The notes under the pieces are model-generated. The model made no database searches. It worked only from the letters and a program-made list of their open reading frames with translations, and was not told where the DNA came from. A stretch of 64,000 bases of DNA, taken from positions 1-64,000 of the forward strand of contig JALHJR010000001.1 in NCBI GenBank assembly GCA_022840405.1, given 5' to 3'. The position numbers and the translations under genes were made by a program. Source of the DNA: Tepidanaerobacter acetatoxydans_A. Lineage in GTDB: Bacteria; Bacillota; Thermosediminibacteria; Thermosediminibacterales; Tepidanaerobacteraceae. Position 1 is the first letter of the stretch; each line of letters opens with the position of its first letter. Below, piece after piece: positions 1-8,636 of the stretch.

Positions 1-21
1 GCCCCAAGGCACCATAGATGT

Positions 22-96
22 GCGGAAGTGGCTCAGTGGTAGAGCATCGCCTTGCCAAGGCGAGGGTCGCGGGTTCAAATCCCGTCTTCCGCTCCA
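22..96 (+). tRNA. tRNA-Gly (GCC)
   Basis: Folds as a cloverleaf with a 7-bp acceptor stem (GCGGAAG with CTTCCGC), a GGTTCAAAT T-loop and an encoded CCA end. The anticodon loop CTTGCCAAG carries GCC, so it reads glycine codons. It is the first of four closely spaced tRNAs that are probably co-transcribed; the cluster may extend left of the window. Confidence 0.97.
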
Positions 97-108
97 TTTG
101 TATCTTCG

Positions 109-182
<74 letters not shown>

Positions 183-195
183 ATTAATTAGTTCT

Positions 196-284
196 GCCGG
201 GGTGGCGGAACAGGCAGACGCACAGGACTTAAAATCCTGCGGGAGTCAAATCCCATACCGGTTCGATTCCGGTTCCCGGCACCA
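196..284 (+). tRNA. tRNA-Leu (TAA)
   Basis: A class II tRNA of 89 bases with a long variable arm (around GCGGGAGTCAAATCCC), acceptor stem GCCGGGG/TTCCCGGC and encoded CCA. The anticodon loop CTTAAAA carries TAA for leucine. Confidence 0.97.
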
Positions 285-291
285 ATGATGT

Positions 292-366
292 GGGCGCTTA
301 GCTCAGTGGGAGAGCACTTCCTTGACGCGGAAGGGGTCGTAAGTTCAATCCTTACAGCGCCCACCA
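292..366 (+). tRNA. tRNA-Val (GAC)
   Basis: Acceptor stem GGGCGCT pairs with AGCGCCC, then A and an encoded CCA. The anticodon loop TTGACGC carries GAC for valine. It is the last tRNA of the cluster. The 120 bases that follow are AT-rich and show no clear terminator. Confidence 0.97.
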
Positions 367-492
367 TTTTTATGCAGAAAAAAGACTGAAAATTCAAAAT
401 GAATTTATTGGAACTACTTCCTTTGTTTTGTTGTATATGGTATAAGCTACATACATATAATATATACTACAAAAATAAAAGGAGTGGTTGAG

Positions 493-1401
493 GTGAGGAT
501 ACTGTCAATTGGTTCTATTAAACCTGTAGAAGGTTTTGAAGATAGACTGAAATTGGAATTCGATATTTTAAGTAAAAAAGGATTTAATGTAACCCTGAAA
601 AAGAATTATAAAGGTAATGCTGTATTTTTTTATTGTTATATAGAAGATGAGATAATATTAAAAGAAAATCATTATAAAATCATGCGGCAAACATTTGTTA
701 ATTCCATAGCTAACGCACTTTCAGATATTGTAATGGATTATTGGGAACCAATTCTGATTAAAAAAATAATAAGAGATAACTACTTTTATTTCAACGAAAT
801 CGAACAAAATCGGATATATGATTTCACGTTGGATATTGCAAATTGCGGTGAGTTAAATTTAACTCAAGATACCTCAAGCAAAATAAAACGTAAGATTTGT
901 GTAGTACATAAAATTAGCGAATATCTTGCAGATAATAATATAATCATGCTGGACGGTTTTATTGACTTTCGCTTAAGAGAATATATGGAACAGTTGGAAG
1001 AGTTGGTGGACACGGCTATTGATGAGTACCTTATTGATAGGGAATATAAAGAATTCATTGACTTACTTCGCCATTTCATCGACCTCCAAGAACCTAAAAA
1101 AGATTTAGTCAATGTGGTATTTTGCAATACCAAAATAATACTGATGGATGAAGACTCTAAATTTATAGAGAATGATTTGAGTTTGGATTTACTGGCACAG
1201 GAAAATACTGAAGTAAGTACAGATGACATAGTTGTAAGCACATTGATAAATATAGCTCCAAGGAAAATCATTATCCATGGGTTTACTGGAGAAGATAAAA
1301 TAGAAGTTATTAATACCATTTATAATATTTTTGAAGGACGAATACAATTTTGCAATAGCTGTAATATATGCCTGCAATCAAAACCTTTAACGACAAAATG
1401 A
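493..1401 (+). CDS. ytxC: Putative sporulation protein YtxC
   Basis: A 302-residue protein matching the YtxC family, which is found in endospore-forming Firmicutes and whose biochemical role is unknown. It is a soluble, charged protein with alternating helices and no signal peptide or membrane segment. A C-terminal cluster of three cysteines (CNSCNIC) is visible near the end. A GTG at 484 is also in frame, but the GTG at 493 is better spaced behind AAAAGGAG at 476-483. YtxC genes commonly sit near thrS in Bacillus, as here. Family assignment rests on remembered similarity and gene order. Confidence 0.75.
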   Translation: MRILSIGSIKPVEGFEDRLKLEFDILSKKGFNVTLKKNYKGNAVFFYCYIEDEIILKENHYKIMRQTFVNSIANALSDIVMDYWEPILIKKIIRDNYFYFNEIEQNRIYDFTLDIANCGELNLTQDTSSKIKRKICVVHKISEYLADNNIIMLDGFIDFRLREYMEQLEELVDTAIDEYLIDREYKEFIDLLRHFIDLQEPKKDLVNVVFCNTKIILMDEDSKFIENDLSLDLLAQENTEVSTDDIVVSTLINIAPRKIIIHGFTGEDKIEVINTIYNIFEGRIQFCNSCNICLQSKPLTTK

Positions 1402-1422
1402 GGGCCAAAGGCTTTTTTTTTC
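1401..1422 (+). terminator. Weak Rho-independent terminator after ytxC
   Basis: A short GGCC-AAA-GGCT hairpin overlaps the ytxC stop codon and is followed by eight or more T residues. The stem is only about four to six pairs, including G-T pairs, so efficiency is doubtful. Confidence 0.4.
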
Positions 1423-1546
1423 TATTGAAAGTATGCTATCATAGTTAAGGCTGTGTTTAAGCTGATTTTAAATACTTTGTTTGAACTTTAGATATAACTT
1501 ATCTTATTTATTTAGAATGCTAAATCGGAAAAATGGTGATACTTTT

Positions 1547-2155
1547 ATGAATGCATACATTCAGTTAGCATTGATGCCGATAATCGGAGCATTTATCGGG
1601 TGGGGAACTAACCTTTTTGCCATAAAACTTATCTTTCGGCCTTTAAATCCCATTAAAATTCCCCTTCTTGGGATTGAAATACAGGGTTTAATTCCGAAAC
1701 GAAGGCTGGATATATCTCGAAGCATTGGAGAAGCTTTAGAAAATGAGATTATTTCTACAGAAGAAATTATAGAAAGTTTGGCTTCCGATAAAAATAAAAC
1801 TGAAATAATCAAATATATAAAGGATGTTGTAGCAACAAAGATTGATGATAAACTTCCCGGATTTCTGCCTTCCGGTCTTCGCGGGTCTATAGCAAATTAT
1901 GTTGGCGATATAATCGATCGTAATGGAAATGAACTTTTTGATGAGATGAAGGCAACACTTATCCAAAAGGCAAGGAAAGAATTTCAACTTAAAGAACTCG
2001 TGGAAGAAAAGATTAATTCATTTGATTTAGAAGAACTGGAAGATTTGATTATCAGACTTTCAAAGCAAGAATTAAAACAGATAGAAGTTCTCGGAGGTGT
2101 AATGGGATTTTTTGTTGGCATAGTACAAGCACTGGTTTCTTATTATTTCTTATAA
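1547..2155 (+). CDS. DUF445 family membrane protein
   Basis: A protein of about 202 residues beginning MNAYIQLALMPIIGAFIGWGTN. It has an N-terminal hydrophobic segment with the family-typical GWxTNxxAIKLIFRP pattern, a charged helical middle (residues about 50-180) and a C-terminal hydrophobic segment (GFFVGIVQALVSYYF). DUF445 proteins are small membrane-anchored proteins of unknown function in Firmicutes; this one is much shorter than the roughly 380-residue Bacillus YheB form. The open frame extends to a TTG at 1481 and an ATG at 1517, but the ATG at 1547 puts the membrane segment at the N-terminus as expected. Confidence 0.75.
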   Translation: MNAYIQLALMPIIGAFIGWGTNLFAIKLIFRPLNPIKIPLLGIEIQGLIPKRRLDISRSIGEALENEIISTEEIIESLASDKNKTEIIKYIKDVVATKIDDKLPGFLPSGLRGSIANYVGDIIDRNGNELFDEMKATLIQKARKEFQLKELVEEKINSFDLEELEDLIIRLSKQELKQIEVLGGVMGFFVGIVQALVSYYFL

Positions 2156-2210
2156 TATTTACAGCAAAATTCGTTGGCATTAGCTGTCATAGTATACGGC
2201 AAGTGCGCTC

Positions 2211-2239
2211 TTGACAATAGTAATCATTAGAATTATAAT
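2211..2239 (+). promoter_or_regulatory. Sigma-A promoter for the thrS T-box leader
   Basis: A perfect consensus pair: TTGACA at 2211-2216, a 17-base spacer, and TATAAT at 2234-2239. Transcription would start near 2246, just upstream of the T-box stem I. Confidence 0.9.
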
Positions 2240-2245
2240 AAATAA

Positions 2246-2448
2246 AATTCTATTTATATAAAAACTATGAAGAGAAGAGTAAGTTTACGATTTTCTCTAA
2301 AGAGAGGGGCCGGAAGCTGCGAAAGCCCTGGGAATAGTAGACCGAAGACCAACTCGGAGTTTTATGGCTATAAGCCTTATTAAAATGAGTTTAAATTAGG
2401 GTGGAACCGCGGGAAAACCTCTCGTCCCTTAAGGGATGCGAGGTTTTT
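2246..2448 (+). promoter_or_regulatory. T-box riboswitch (threonine) controlling thrS
   Basis: The leader has the conserved T-box sequence AGGGTGGAACCGCGG at 2398-2412. It is followed by a terminator hairpin (AACCTC...GAGGTT) at about 2414-2448 ending in a T run. In the specifier loop the trinucleotide after GAAG is ACC at 2348-2350, a threonine codon, matching the downstream gene. Uncharged tRNA-Thr binding is expected to favour the antiterminator and allow thrS transcription. The specifier position is supported by the same GAAG-codon arrangement in the pheS and ileS leaders of this window. Confidence 0.95.
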
Positions 2449-2512
2449 GATTTTAAAAAATAAATTATATTTACAACATACCTGTATTTAAGGACAAAAG
2501 GAAGGGGATATT

Positions 2513-4423
2513 ATGGAACAAGTAAAAGTGAGTTTAAAAGATGGAGTTGAAAAAGTATATCAAAAAGGTATTACATTACTTGAAATCGCCGAAAATATAA
2601 GCAGGAAATTAGGCAAGGAAGCTTTGGCTGCTAAAGTTGACGGCGTTATTAAAGACCTTAGTTCAAAAGTTGATAAAGATTGTAATGTGCAGTTTTTGAC
2701 ATTTGAAGATGAAGAAGGGCGCAAAGTATTTTGGCATAGCTCGTCACATGTTATGGCACAAGCCGTAAAACGATTATTCCCCGAAACTAAATTAGCCATA
2801 GGCCCGGCTATCGATGAAGGGTTTTATTATGATTTTGACCGGGATGAAAGTTTCACCCCATCGGACCTTGAAAAAATAGAGCAGGAAATGGCTAAAATAA
2901 TTGCTGAAGACTATGCTTTTTGTCGTAAAAATGTATCCAAAGAAGAAGCTATAGAAGAACTTAACAAAATAAATGAACCATATAAGGTAGAATTAGTAGA
3001 AGCCCTTCCGGAAGGAGCACCCATTAGCTTTTATCAGCAGGGCGAGTTTAAGGACCTTTGTGCAGGGCCTCATATTCCTTCCACTGGAAGGATAAAGGCA
3101 TTTAAACTTACGAGTCTGGCAGGTGCTTATTGGAGGGGCGACGAACATAATAAGATGCTCCAGAGGATTTATGGCATCTCATTTCCAAAAAAATCTATGC
3201 TGGACGAATATTTAACACGCATAGAAGAGGCCAAAAAACGCGACCACCGAAAACTAGGTAAAGAATTGGATCTTTTCAGTATTCACGAAGAAGGTCCCGG
3301 ATTTCCGTTTTTCCATCCAAAGGGCATGGTAATATGGAATTTGTTGACAGATTTCTGGCGCAAGGAACATAGTAAAAGAGGCTATCAAGAAATAAAAACT
3401 CCAATAATATTAAATGAAGAGCTTTGGAGAAGATCCGGCCATTGGGACCACTATAAGGAAAATATGTATTTTACGAAAATTGATGGCATGAATTATGCGG
3501 TAAAGCCCATGAATTGTCCTGGGGGCATACTCATGTATAAAACAGATTCTCGAAGCTACAGAGATCTACCAATTAGATTAGGCGAACTTGGCTTGGTGCA
3601 TCGCCACGAGCTTTCCGGAGTTTTGCACGGCCTTATGCGGGTAAGGTGCTTTACACAAGATGATGCACATATATTCATGATGCCTTCTCAAATTGAAGAT
3701 GAGATAATTGGCGTGATAGATTTGGTAGACTACTTTTATCAGATATTCGGCTTCGAATATAATGTTGAGCTGTCCACAAGACCAGAAAATTCCATGGGTT
3801 CAGATGAACTATGGGAGCAGGCAACAGCAGCTCTGCAAGGAGCTTTGGATAAAAAGGGTATGCCATATAAGATTAATGAGGGTGATGGAGCTTTTTACGG
3901 TCCTAAAATTGACTTTCATTTAAAGGACAGCTTAGGCAGAACATGGCAGTGCGGAACTATTCAATTAGATTTCCAGATGCCTGAGCGCTTTGACTTATCA
4001 TATATCGGGGCAGATGGTGAAAAGCACCGTCCGGTTATGATTCATAGAGTTATTTTTGGGAGCATTGAACGTTTTATCGGAATACTAATTGAACATTATG
4101 CAGGAGCCTTTCCGGTTTGGCTTGCTCCGGTGCAGGCAAGGATTCTTCCCATAAGTGAAAAACACATGGATTATGCCTATAAAGTAAAGAAACAGTTGGA
4201 TGAAGCCGGTATTCGAGTGGAAGTGGACGAAAGAAATGAAAAAATAGGCTATAAGGTAAGAGATGCACAGATGAAAAAAATTCCTTATATGCTTATTGTA
4301 GGTGACAAAGAAGCAAATGAAAACACGATTTCAGTGCGGACTAGAGAAAAAGGCGATGTAGGGCAAAAAACTGTTGAAACGTTTATCGGCGAGGTATTGA
4401 TATTAACCTCAAAATTTAATTGA
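2513..4423 (+). CDS. thrS: Threonyl-tRNA synthetase
   Basis: A full-length class II threonyl-tRNA synthetase (636 residues). It carries an N-terminal TGS domain (about 1-62), an editing domain with the HxxxH pair (H75, H79) and the C183/H187 pair of the second editing motif. The catalytic core contains MNCPGG, and the zinc ligands C335, H386 and H511 match the E. coli positions closely. The C-terminal anticodon-binding domain ends the protein. The ATG at 2513 follows AAGGAAGGGGAT. The enzyme charges tRNA-Thr in the cytoplasm and edits mischarged Ser-tRNA-Thr. It is controlled by the upstream T-box. Confidence 0.98.
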   Translation: MEQVKVSLKDGVEKVYQKGITLLEIAENISRKLGKEALAAKVDGVIKDLSSKVDKDCNVQFLTFEDEEGRKVFWHSSSHVMAQAVKRLFPETKLAIGPAIDEGFYYDFDRDESFTPSDLEKIEQEMAKIIAEDYAFCRKNVSKEEAIEELNKINEPYKVELVEALPEGAPISFYQQGEFKDLCAGPHIPSTGRIKAFKLTSLAGAYWRGDEHNKMLQRIYGISFPKKSMLDEYLTRIEEAKKRDHRKLGKELDLFSIHEEGPGFPFFHPKGMVIWNLLTDFWRKEHSKRGYQEIKTPIILNEELWRRSGHWDHYKENMYFTKIDGMNYAVKPMNCPGGILMYKTDSRSYRDLPIRLGELGLVHRHELSGVLHGLMRVRCFTQDDAHIFMMPSQIEDEIIGVIDLVDYFYQIFGFEYNVELSTRPENSMGSDELWEQATAALQGALDKKGMPYKINEGDGAFYGPKIDFHLKDSLGRTWQCGTIQLDFQMPERFDLSYIGADGEKHRPVMIHRVIFGSIERFIGILIEHYAGAFPVWLAPVQARILPISEKHMDYAYKVKKQLDEAGIRVEVDERNEKIGYKVRDAQMKKIPYMLIVGDKEANENTISVRTREKGDVGQKTVETFIGEVLILTSKFN

Positions 4424-4449
4424 CATTAAAGGTAAATATGTGATATATT
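4420..4449 (+). promoter_or_regulatory. Promoter of the infC-rpmI-rplT operon
   Basis: TTGACA at 4420-4425 and TATATT at 4444-4449, separated by 18 bases. The -35 box overlaps the thrS stop codon (TGA at 4421-4423). Confidence 0.75.
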
Positions 4450-4454
4450 TACTG

Positions 4455-4605
4455 ATGTAGCGAAAAGATAATAAAGTAATTTAAGCAGAAGATATATTCT
4501 CACCTTATGGCGAAAGCTTATAAGGTTATTATCCCACAGATTTCAACGGGGACGAGTGATTCTTCTTGTCCCTTTTTATTTTTTATAATTTTGGAGGTGA
4601 ACAGT
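4455..4605 (+). promoter_or_regulatory. infC-operon leader (L20-leader type) with attenuator
   Basis: The untranslated leader of the IF3-L35-L20 operon ends in a strong terminator: GGGACGAG at 4549-4556 pairs with CTTGTCCC at 4565-4572, followed by TTTTT. In Bacillus the equivalent leader is bound by ribosomal protein L20 to promote premature termination, and the same autoregulation is inferred here. The position directly before infC and the attenuator are visible; the L20-binding fold was not modelled. Confidence 0.75.
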
Positions 4606-5136
4606 ATTAGCAAAGACAAAGACATCCAGGTGAACCATGAAATAAGAGATAGAGAGGTAAGAGTAATATCCCCTGATGGAAAGCAACTTGGAATTATGTC
4701 ATTAAAAGATGCCTTACATTATGCCCAGGAAGTTCAACTAGATTTGGTAAAAATATCATCTGATGCAAAGCCACCGGTATGTAAAATTATGGATTTTGGG
4801 AAGTATAAATATGAGCAGAGCAAGCGTGAAAAAGAGGCTCGTAAAAAGCAAAAAGTAATTAATGTAAAAGAAATTAGAATGAACCCTACTATTGATGAGC
4901 ATGATTTTCAAGTAAGACTAAAAAATACCATTAAATTTTTAAAAGATGGGGATAAAGTAAAGGTAAGCATAAGATTTCGCGGCAGGCAGATGACTCATAC
5001 AAAACTGGGTGAAGAGGTTTTAAATAAAGTGGTTGAAAACATAAGCGAAGTGGGCGTGGTTGAAAAACCGCCTAAAATGGAAGGCAGAAATATGGTTATG
5101 GTAATTGCACCAAAGCAAACTACAAATAAGGAGTGA
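4606..5136 (+). CDS. infC: Translation initiation factor IF-3
   Basis: IF-3 of about 176 residues that keeps subunits apart and monitors the initiator tRNA. The true start is very probably the ATT codon at 4606: it lies 5 bases after a strong GGAGGTGA at 4593-4600 and gives the normal IF-3 N-terminus ISKDKDIQVNHEIRDREVR. An in-frame ATG at 4507 would translate the leader and its terminator hairpin and is rejected. A rare AUU start is the classical basis of IF-3 autocontrol in bacteria. The N-domain (about 1-75) and the basic C-domain with KEIRMNPTIDEHDF are both present. First gene of infC-rpmI-rplT. Confidence 0.95.
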   Translation: MSKDKDIQVNHEIRDREVRVISPDGKQLGIMSLKDALHYAQEVQLDLVKISSDAKPPVCKIMDFGKYKYEQSKREKEARKKQKVINVKEIRMNPTIDEHDFQVRLKNTIKFLKDGDKVKVSIRFRGRQMTHTKLGEEVLNKVVENISEVGVVEKPPKMEGRNMVMVIAPKQTTNKE

Positions 5137-5141
5137 TATTG

Positions 5142-5339
5142 ATGCCAAAAGTTAAAACACATAGGGGTGCAGCAAAAAGATTTAAAGTTACAAAGACGGG
5201 AAAAATAAAGAGGTCAAAGGCCTATAAAAGTCATATATTAACCAAAAAAACTTCTAAGAGAAAAAGGCACCTGAGGAAACCTGCAATTTTAAGCAAGGCA
5301 GATCACAAGAGAATAAAACAGGTAATACCTTACATGTAA
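5142..5339 (+). CDS. rpmI: Large ribosomal subunit protein bL35
   Basis: A 65-residue, very basic protein beginning MPKVKTHRGAAKRFKVTKTG, the hallmark of L35. The ATG at 5142 follows AAGGAG with good spacing, 5 bases after the infC stop. Second gene of the IF3-L35-L20 operon. Confidence 0.97.
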   Translation: MPKVKTHRGAAKRFKVTKTGKIKRSKAYKSHILTKKTSKRKRHLRKPAILSKADHKRIKQVIPYM

Positions 5340-5361
5340 TGAACGCTAAAGGAGGATAAGT

Positions 5362-5718
5362 ATGGCACGGGTTAAAAAAGGAGTTGCTGCTCGTAAAAAG
5401 CATAAAAAAGTTATCAAGCTTGCAAAAGGATATAGAGGATCAAAAAGCAAATTATTCAGACCGGCAAATCAAGCTGTCCTCAAAGCTCAATCTCATGCTT
5501 ATAGAGGAAGAAAACTTAAGAAGAGGGATTTTAGAAAGCTGTGGATTGCTAGAATTAATGCAGCAGCCAGATCTAACGGTATATCCTATAGTAAGTTTAT
5601 TAACGGGCTTAAAAAAGCCGGCGTACAGATTAATCGCAAGATGTTATCAGAAATGGCGATAAATGATGCTAACGGTTTTACACAATTAGTAGATATCGCT
5701 AAGGCAAACAGTAAATAA
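5362..5718 (+). CDS. rplT: Large ribosomal subunit protein bL20
   Basis: A 118-residue, basic protein of normal family length beginning MARVKKGVAARKKHKK, with the conserved YRGRKLKKRDFRKLWI stretch. L20 is needed early in 50S assembly and, in Bacillus, represses its own operon through the leader. The ATG at 5362 follows GGAGGATAAGT. The gene ends at a strong terminator. Confidence 0.98.
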   Translation: MARVKKGVAARKKHKKVIKLAKGYRGSKSKLFRPANQAVLKAQSHAYRGRKLKKRDFRKLWIARINAAARSNGISYSKFINGLKKAGVQINRKMLSEMAINDANGFTQLVDIAKANSK

Positions 5719-5740
5719 AAAGCGGCTTCGGTCGCTTTTT
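5717..5740 (+). terminator. Terminator after rplT
   Basis: AAAAAGCGGC and GTCGCTTTTT form a 10-bp stem with one G-T pair, closed by a stable TTCG tetraloop and ending in a T run. It overlaps the rplT stop codon. Confidence 0.92.
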
Positions 5741-7106
5741 GGACTTTTCGGGGGCGGTTGAAATCAAGATACTGCATTTCGGGTTAAGAAAGTTAAAACC
5801 TACTCAAATACTTGTATTCGGTTTTGCTGCTTTAATACTTGTTGGAGGTATTCTTTTAAATCTTCCTTCAGCTTCAAATAGCGGTCAAAGCATAGGTTTT
5901 CTAAATGCTTTATTTACTTCCACATCTGCCGTATGTGTTACAGGTTTGGTGGTTGTTGATACACAGACTCAATTTTCCACTTTTGGACAGATAGTTATAA
6001 TGTGCCTAATTCAAATGGGTGGTCTAGGAATAATGACAATGGCTACCTTGATTTTTTTGTTGCTTGGGAAAAAAATAACGCTTCGCGAGCGTATTGTGAT
6101 GCAGGAAGCTTTAAATCAATCCACATTATCGGGCCTTGTAAAATTAACGCGGCATATACTGCTTACAACATTTATTTTTGAGGGAGTAGGTGCAATACTT
6201 TTATCTATACGATTTACACAGATATTTGGTATAAGCAAAGGGATTTACTACGGAGTGTTTCATGCTGTTTCGGCATTTAACAATGCGGGATTTGACCTTG
6301 TAGGAGGATTTAAAAGCTTTACCCCTTTTGTAGAAGACCCCATAATAAATGGTGTAATAATGGGGCTAATAATATTTGGCGGGCTTGGATTTACTGTAAT
6401 TCATGATCTCCTACTAAAGAGAAATTTCAAACATCTTTCCCTACATTCTAAAGTTGTTATTACGATGACGTTACTATTATTGGTTTCAGGCTTTATTACC
6501 TTTTATTGCTTAGAGTATTCTAACCTTAAAACATTGGGCAATCTTTCTCCAACAGGAAAAATTTTAGCTGCGGCATTTCAATCGGTAACGGCAAGAACAG
6601 CAGGTTTTAATACACTCAATTTTTCGGACTTGACAATGCCTTCAAAATATTTCACGATATTTTTAATGTTTATAGGAGCATCACCTGCTTCTACCGGAGG
6701 AGGTATAAAAACATCTACATTTGCAATAATCATCATGATGATTTACACTATACTTGCTTCCAAAGAAGATGTTGATATTTATCAAAGGCGTGTACCTATG
6801 GATAATATATTTAAGGCTGTGGTTATTGGAGTAATAGCTTTATTATTAGTATTTACAAGCTCGTTTTTGCTGACTATTACTGAAAAAGCAGACTTTCTAT
6901 CAATTCTTTTTGAAACGACTTCGGCTTTTGGGACAGTTGGCTTAACCTTAGGAATTACTACCGAGCTTACAAGTATTGGTAAAATCATAATAATTTTAAC
7001 GATGTTTGCAGGACGAGTAGGACCGCTTACCCTTGCCATGGCTCTCGGCAGCCGAATAAGCAAGGCTATGATAAGATTTCCGGAAGAAAGAATTCTGGTT
7101 GGATAA
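5739..7106 (+). CDS. ktrB: Potassium uptake channel subunit KtrB (TrkH family)
   Basis: A K+ translocating membrane subunit of about 450 residues. Four repeated pore loops are visible with their filter glycines: SAVCVTGLVV, SAFNNAGFDL, TARTAGFNTL and SAFGTVGLTL. Many hydrophobic segments surround them, and the C-terminus is short and basic. It pairs with the KtrA regulator encoded next. The start is uncertain. The open frame begins with a TTG at 5739 inside the rplT terminator and lacks a ribosome binding site there; a GGGGGCGG motif at 5750-5757 suggests initiation slightly downstream (CTG at 5772 or another non-standard codon). Confidence 0.93.
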   Translation: MDFSGAVEIKILHFGLRKLKPTQILVFGFAALILVGGILLNLPSASNSGQSIGFLNALFTSTSAVCVTGLVVVDTQTQFSTFGQIVIMCLIQMGGLGIMTMATLIFLLLGKKITLRERIVMQEALNQSTLSGLVKLTRHILLTTFIFEGVGAILLSIRFTQIFGISKGIYYGVFHAVSAFNNAGFDLVGGFKSFTPFVEDPIINGVIMGLIIFGGLGFTVIHDLLLKRNFKHLSLHSKVVITMTLLLLVSGFITFYCLEYSNLKTLGNLSPTGKILAAAFQSVTARTAGFNTLNFSDLTMPSKYFTIFLMFIGASPASTGGGIKTSTFAIIIMMIYTILASKEDVDIYQRRVPMDNIFKAVVIGVIALLLVFTSSFLLTITEKADFLSILFETTSAFGTVGLTLGITTELTSIGKIIIILTMFAGRVGPLTLAMALGSRISKAMIRFPEERILVG

Positions 7107-7124
7107 GATGAGGAGGTGATTGTA

Positions 7125-7775
7125 TTGAAACAATTTATTGTTATAGGGTTGGGCAGGTTTGGATTAAGTTTAGCTGAGACATTGTATGACTTAGGCCACG
7201 ATGTACTTGGAATTGACATTGATGAGGAAATAATTCAAAATGTGGTTGACAGCATTACACATGCTGTTAAAGCTGATGCAACGGACGAGAATGCATTAAA
7301 GGCATTAGGTGTTAGAAATTTTGATGTGGCAGTAGTGAGCATAGGAAATGATATTCAGGCTAGCATACTGATTACACTAATATTAAAAGAAATGGGCATT
7401 AAATACGTAGTAGCAAAGGCACAGAATGAGCTGCATGGAAAAGTGTTACATAAAATAGGTGCAGACAGGATAGTTTTCCCTGAAAGGGATATGGGTATCA
7501 GAGTAGCACATAATTTAACCCTCCCTAATATTCTTGATTATATACAGCTTTCGCCTGAGTATTCTATTATAGAGATAAGTGCTATATCGTCTTGGTTTAA
7601 TAAGAGCCTTAGTCAGCTCGATATAAGGCGCAAGTATGGATTAAATGTTATTGCTATAAAACGCGATGGCGATGTAATCATATCACCTAGTGGCGATGAT
7701 GTCATTTTAAAAGGCGATGTGCTTGCGGTAGTTGGGAAAAAACGCGATATCGAAAATATGGAAAAGCATTTATGA
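7125..7775 (+). CDS. ktrA: Potassium uptake regulator KtrA (TrkA-N/TrkA-C)
   Basis: A 216-residue cytoplasmic gating subunit. The RCK/TrkA-N Rossmann domain (about 1-120) begins FIVIGLGRFGLSLAETL with the GxGRFG nucleotide-binding loop and the acidic ribose-binding DIDEE stretch. A TrkA-C domain (about 135-216) follows. It assembles as a ring on KtrB and gates it in response to ATP/ADP and, in relatives, c-di-AMP. The TTG at 7125 is preferred over the GTG at 7116 because it sits 4 bases after AGGAGGTGAT (7111-7120). It is co-transcribed with ktrB. Confidence 0.95.
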   Translation: MKQFIVIGLGRFGLSLAETLYDLGHDVLGIDIDEEIIQNVVDSITHAVKADATDENALKALGVRNFDVAVVSIGNDIQASILITLILKEMGIKYVVAKAQNELHGKVLHKIGADRIVFPERDMGIRVAHNLTLPNILDYIQLSPEYSIIEISAISSWFNKSLSQLDIRRKYGLNVIAIKRDGDVIISPSGDDVILKGDVLAVVGKKRDIENMEKHL

Positions 7776-7823
7776 TGTATATGATATGGAAGCATCTCAT
7801 AATGGCTGGGTGTCGGTAAAAAA

Positions 7824-8636
7824 ATGACGAAACAACTTTCTAAAAATCAACAAAAACTAGTTAGAGATTTAAGAAAATCCAAGAAAGCCAGAATGAAAAA
7901 TCGCTGTTTTATTGTTGAGGGTTTAAAAAACGTAGCTGAATCTATAAAATCAAATTATGAAGTTAGGTTTGTTGTTATATCTGATGATTTTCTTAAATCA
8001 AATACCGATTTCATTAAAATATTAAGCAAGCAGGTTTGTCCAAACCGATTATATCAAGTAAGAAACAACCTATTTAACGAATTGACTGATACAGTCACAC
8101 CTCAAGGCATCATGGCAGTTATGAATTTCAAGTATACAAATATCGAAGATGTACAAAAAGAAAATTTCCTGATGATTGCACTGGATCGAATACAGGACCC
8201 GGGCAATATGGGAACGATAATAAGAACAGCTGATGCTGCCGGTGCCGATGCAATTGTTATTGGGCAAGAATGTGTAGATATATATAATCCTAAGGTTGTA
8301 CGCTCTGCTATGGGCTCCCTATTTCATGTACAAATAATTCAAACTGACGATTTGATAAAAACGCTTATTGAATTAAAAGAAAAAGGCGGGAAAGTAGTAA
8401 CAACACATTTGAAGGCTGAAAAGCCTTATTATGATGTAAATTACAAGGCTTGTACCATAATAGTTATGGGCTCTGAGGATGAAGGGGTTTCAAAAGAAAT
8501 AGTTCGTATTTCCGATGAACTGGTTAAAATTCCAATGCCAGGCAGTGCTGAGTCTTTAAATGTCGCCATAGCCCATGGAATTATAGTTTTTGAGGCGGTA
8601 AAACAAAGGATTAAGCCTGTACCCACAAGCTTGTAA
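7824..8636 (+). CDS. SpoU/TrmH family RNA methyltransferase (RlmB-like, YsgA-like)
   Basis: A 270-residue SPOUT methyltransferase. The N-terminal substrate-binding domain (about 1-110) contains FIVEGLKNV. The C-terminal trefoil-knot domain carries the three SpoU motifs: motif 1 DPGNMGTIIRTADAAG, motif 2 VMGSEDEGVS and motif 3 IPMPGSAESLNVAIA. The family 2'-O-methylates rRNA or tRNA ribose. The position just before pheS matches Bacillus ysgA. The exact target nucleotide cannot be read from the sequence. Confidence 0.9.
   Translation: MTKQLSKNQQKLVRDLRKSKKARMKNRCFIVEGLKNVAESIKSNYEVRFVVISDDFLKSNTDFIKILSKQVCPNRLYQVRNNLFNELTDTVTPQGIMAVMNFKYTNIEDVQKENFLMIALDRIQDPGNMGTIIRTADAAGADAIVIGQECVDIYNPKVVRSAMGSLFHVQIIQTDDLIKTLIELKEKGGKVVTTHLKAEKPYYDVNYKACTIIVMGSEDEGVSKEIVRISDELVKIPMPGSAESLNVAIAHGIIVFEAVKQRIKPVPTSL

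Noticed and set aside
188..397. Minus-strand ORF of 69 residues over the tRNA cluster
   Set aside because: It is antisense to the tRNA-Leu and tRNA-Val genes; such ORFs come from conserved tRNA sequence and are commonly mis-annotated.
4507..4605. N-terminal extension of infC from ATG 4507
   Set aside because: It would translate the leader terminator hairpin, has no good ribosome binding site and does not match IF-3; ATT 4606 is supported instead.
5384..5662. Overlapping plus-strand ORF in another frame of rplT
   Set aside because: It is a shadow of the highly conserved L20 gene with no homology of its own.
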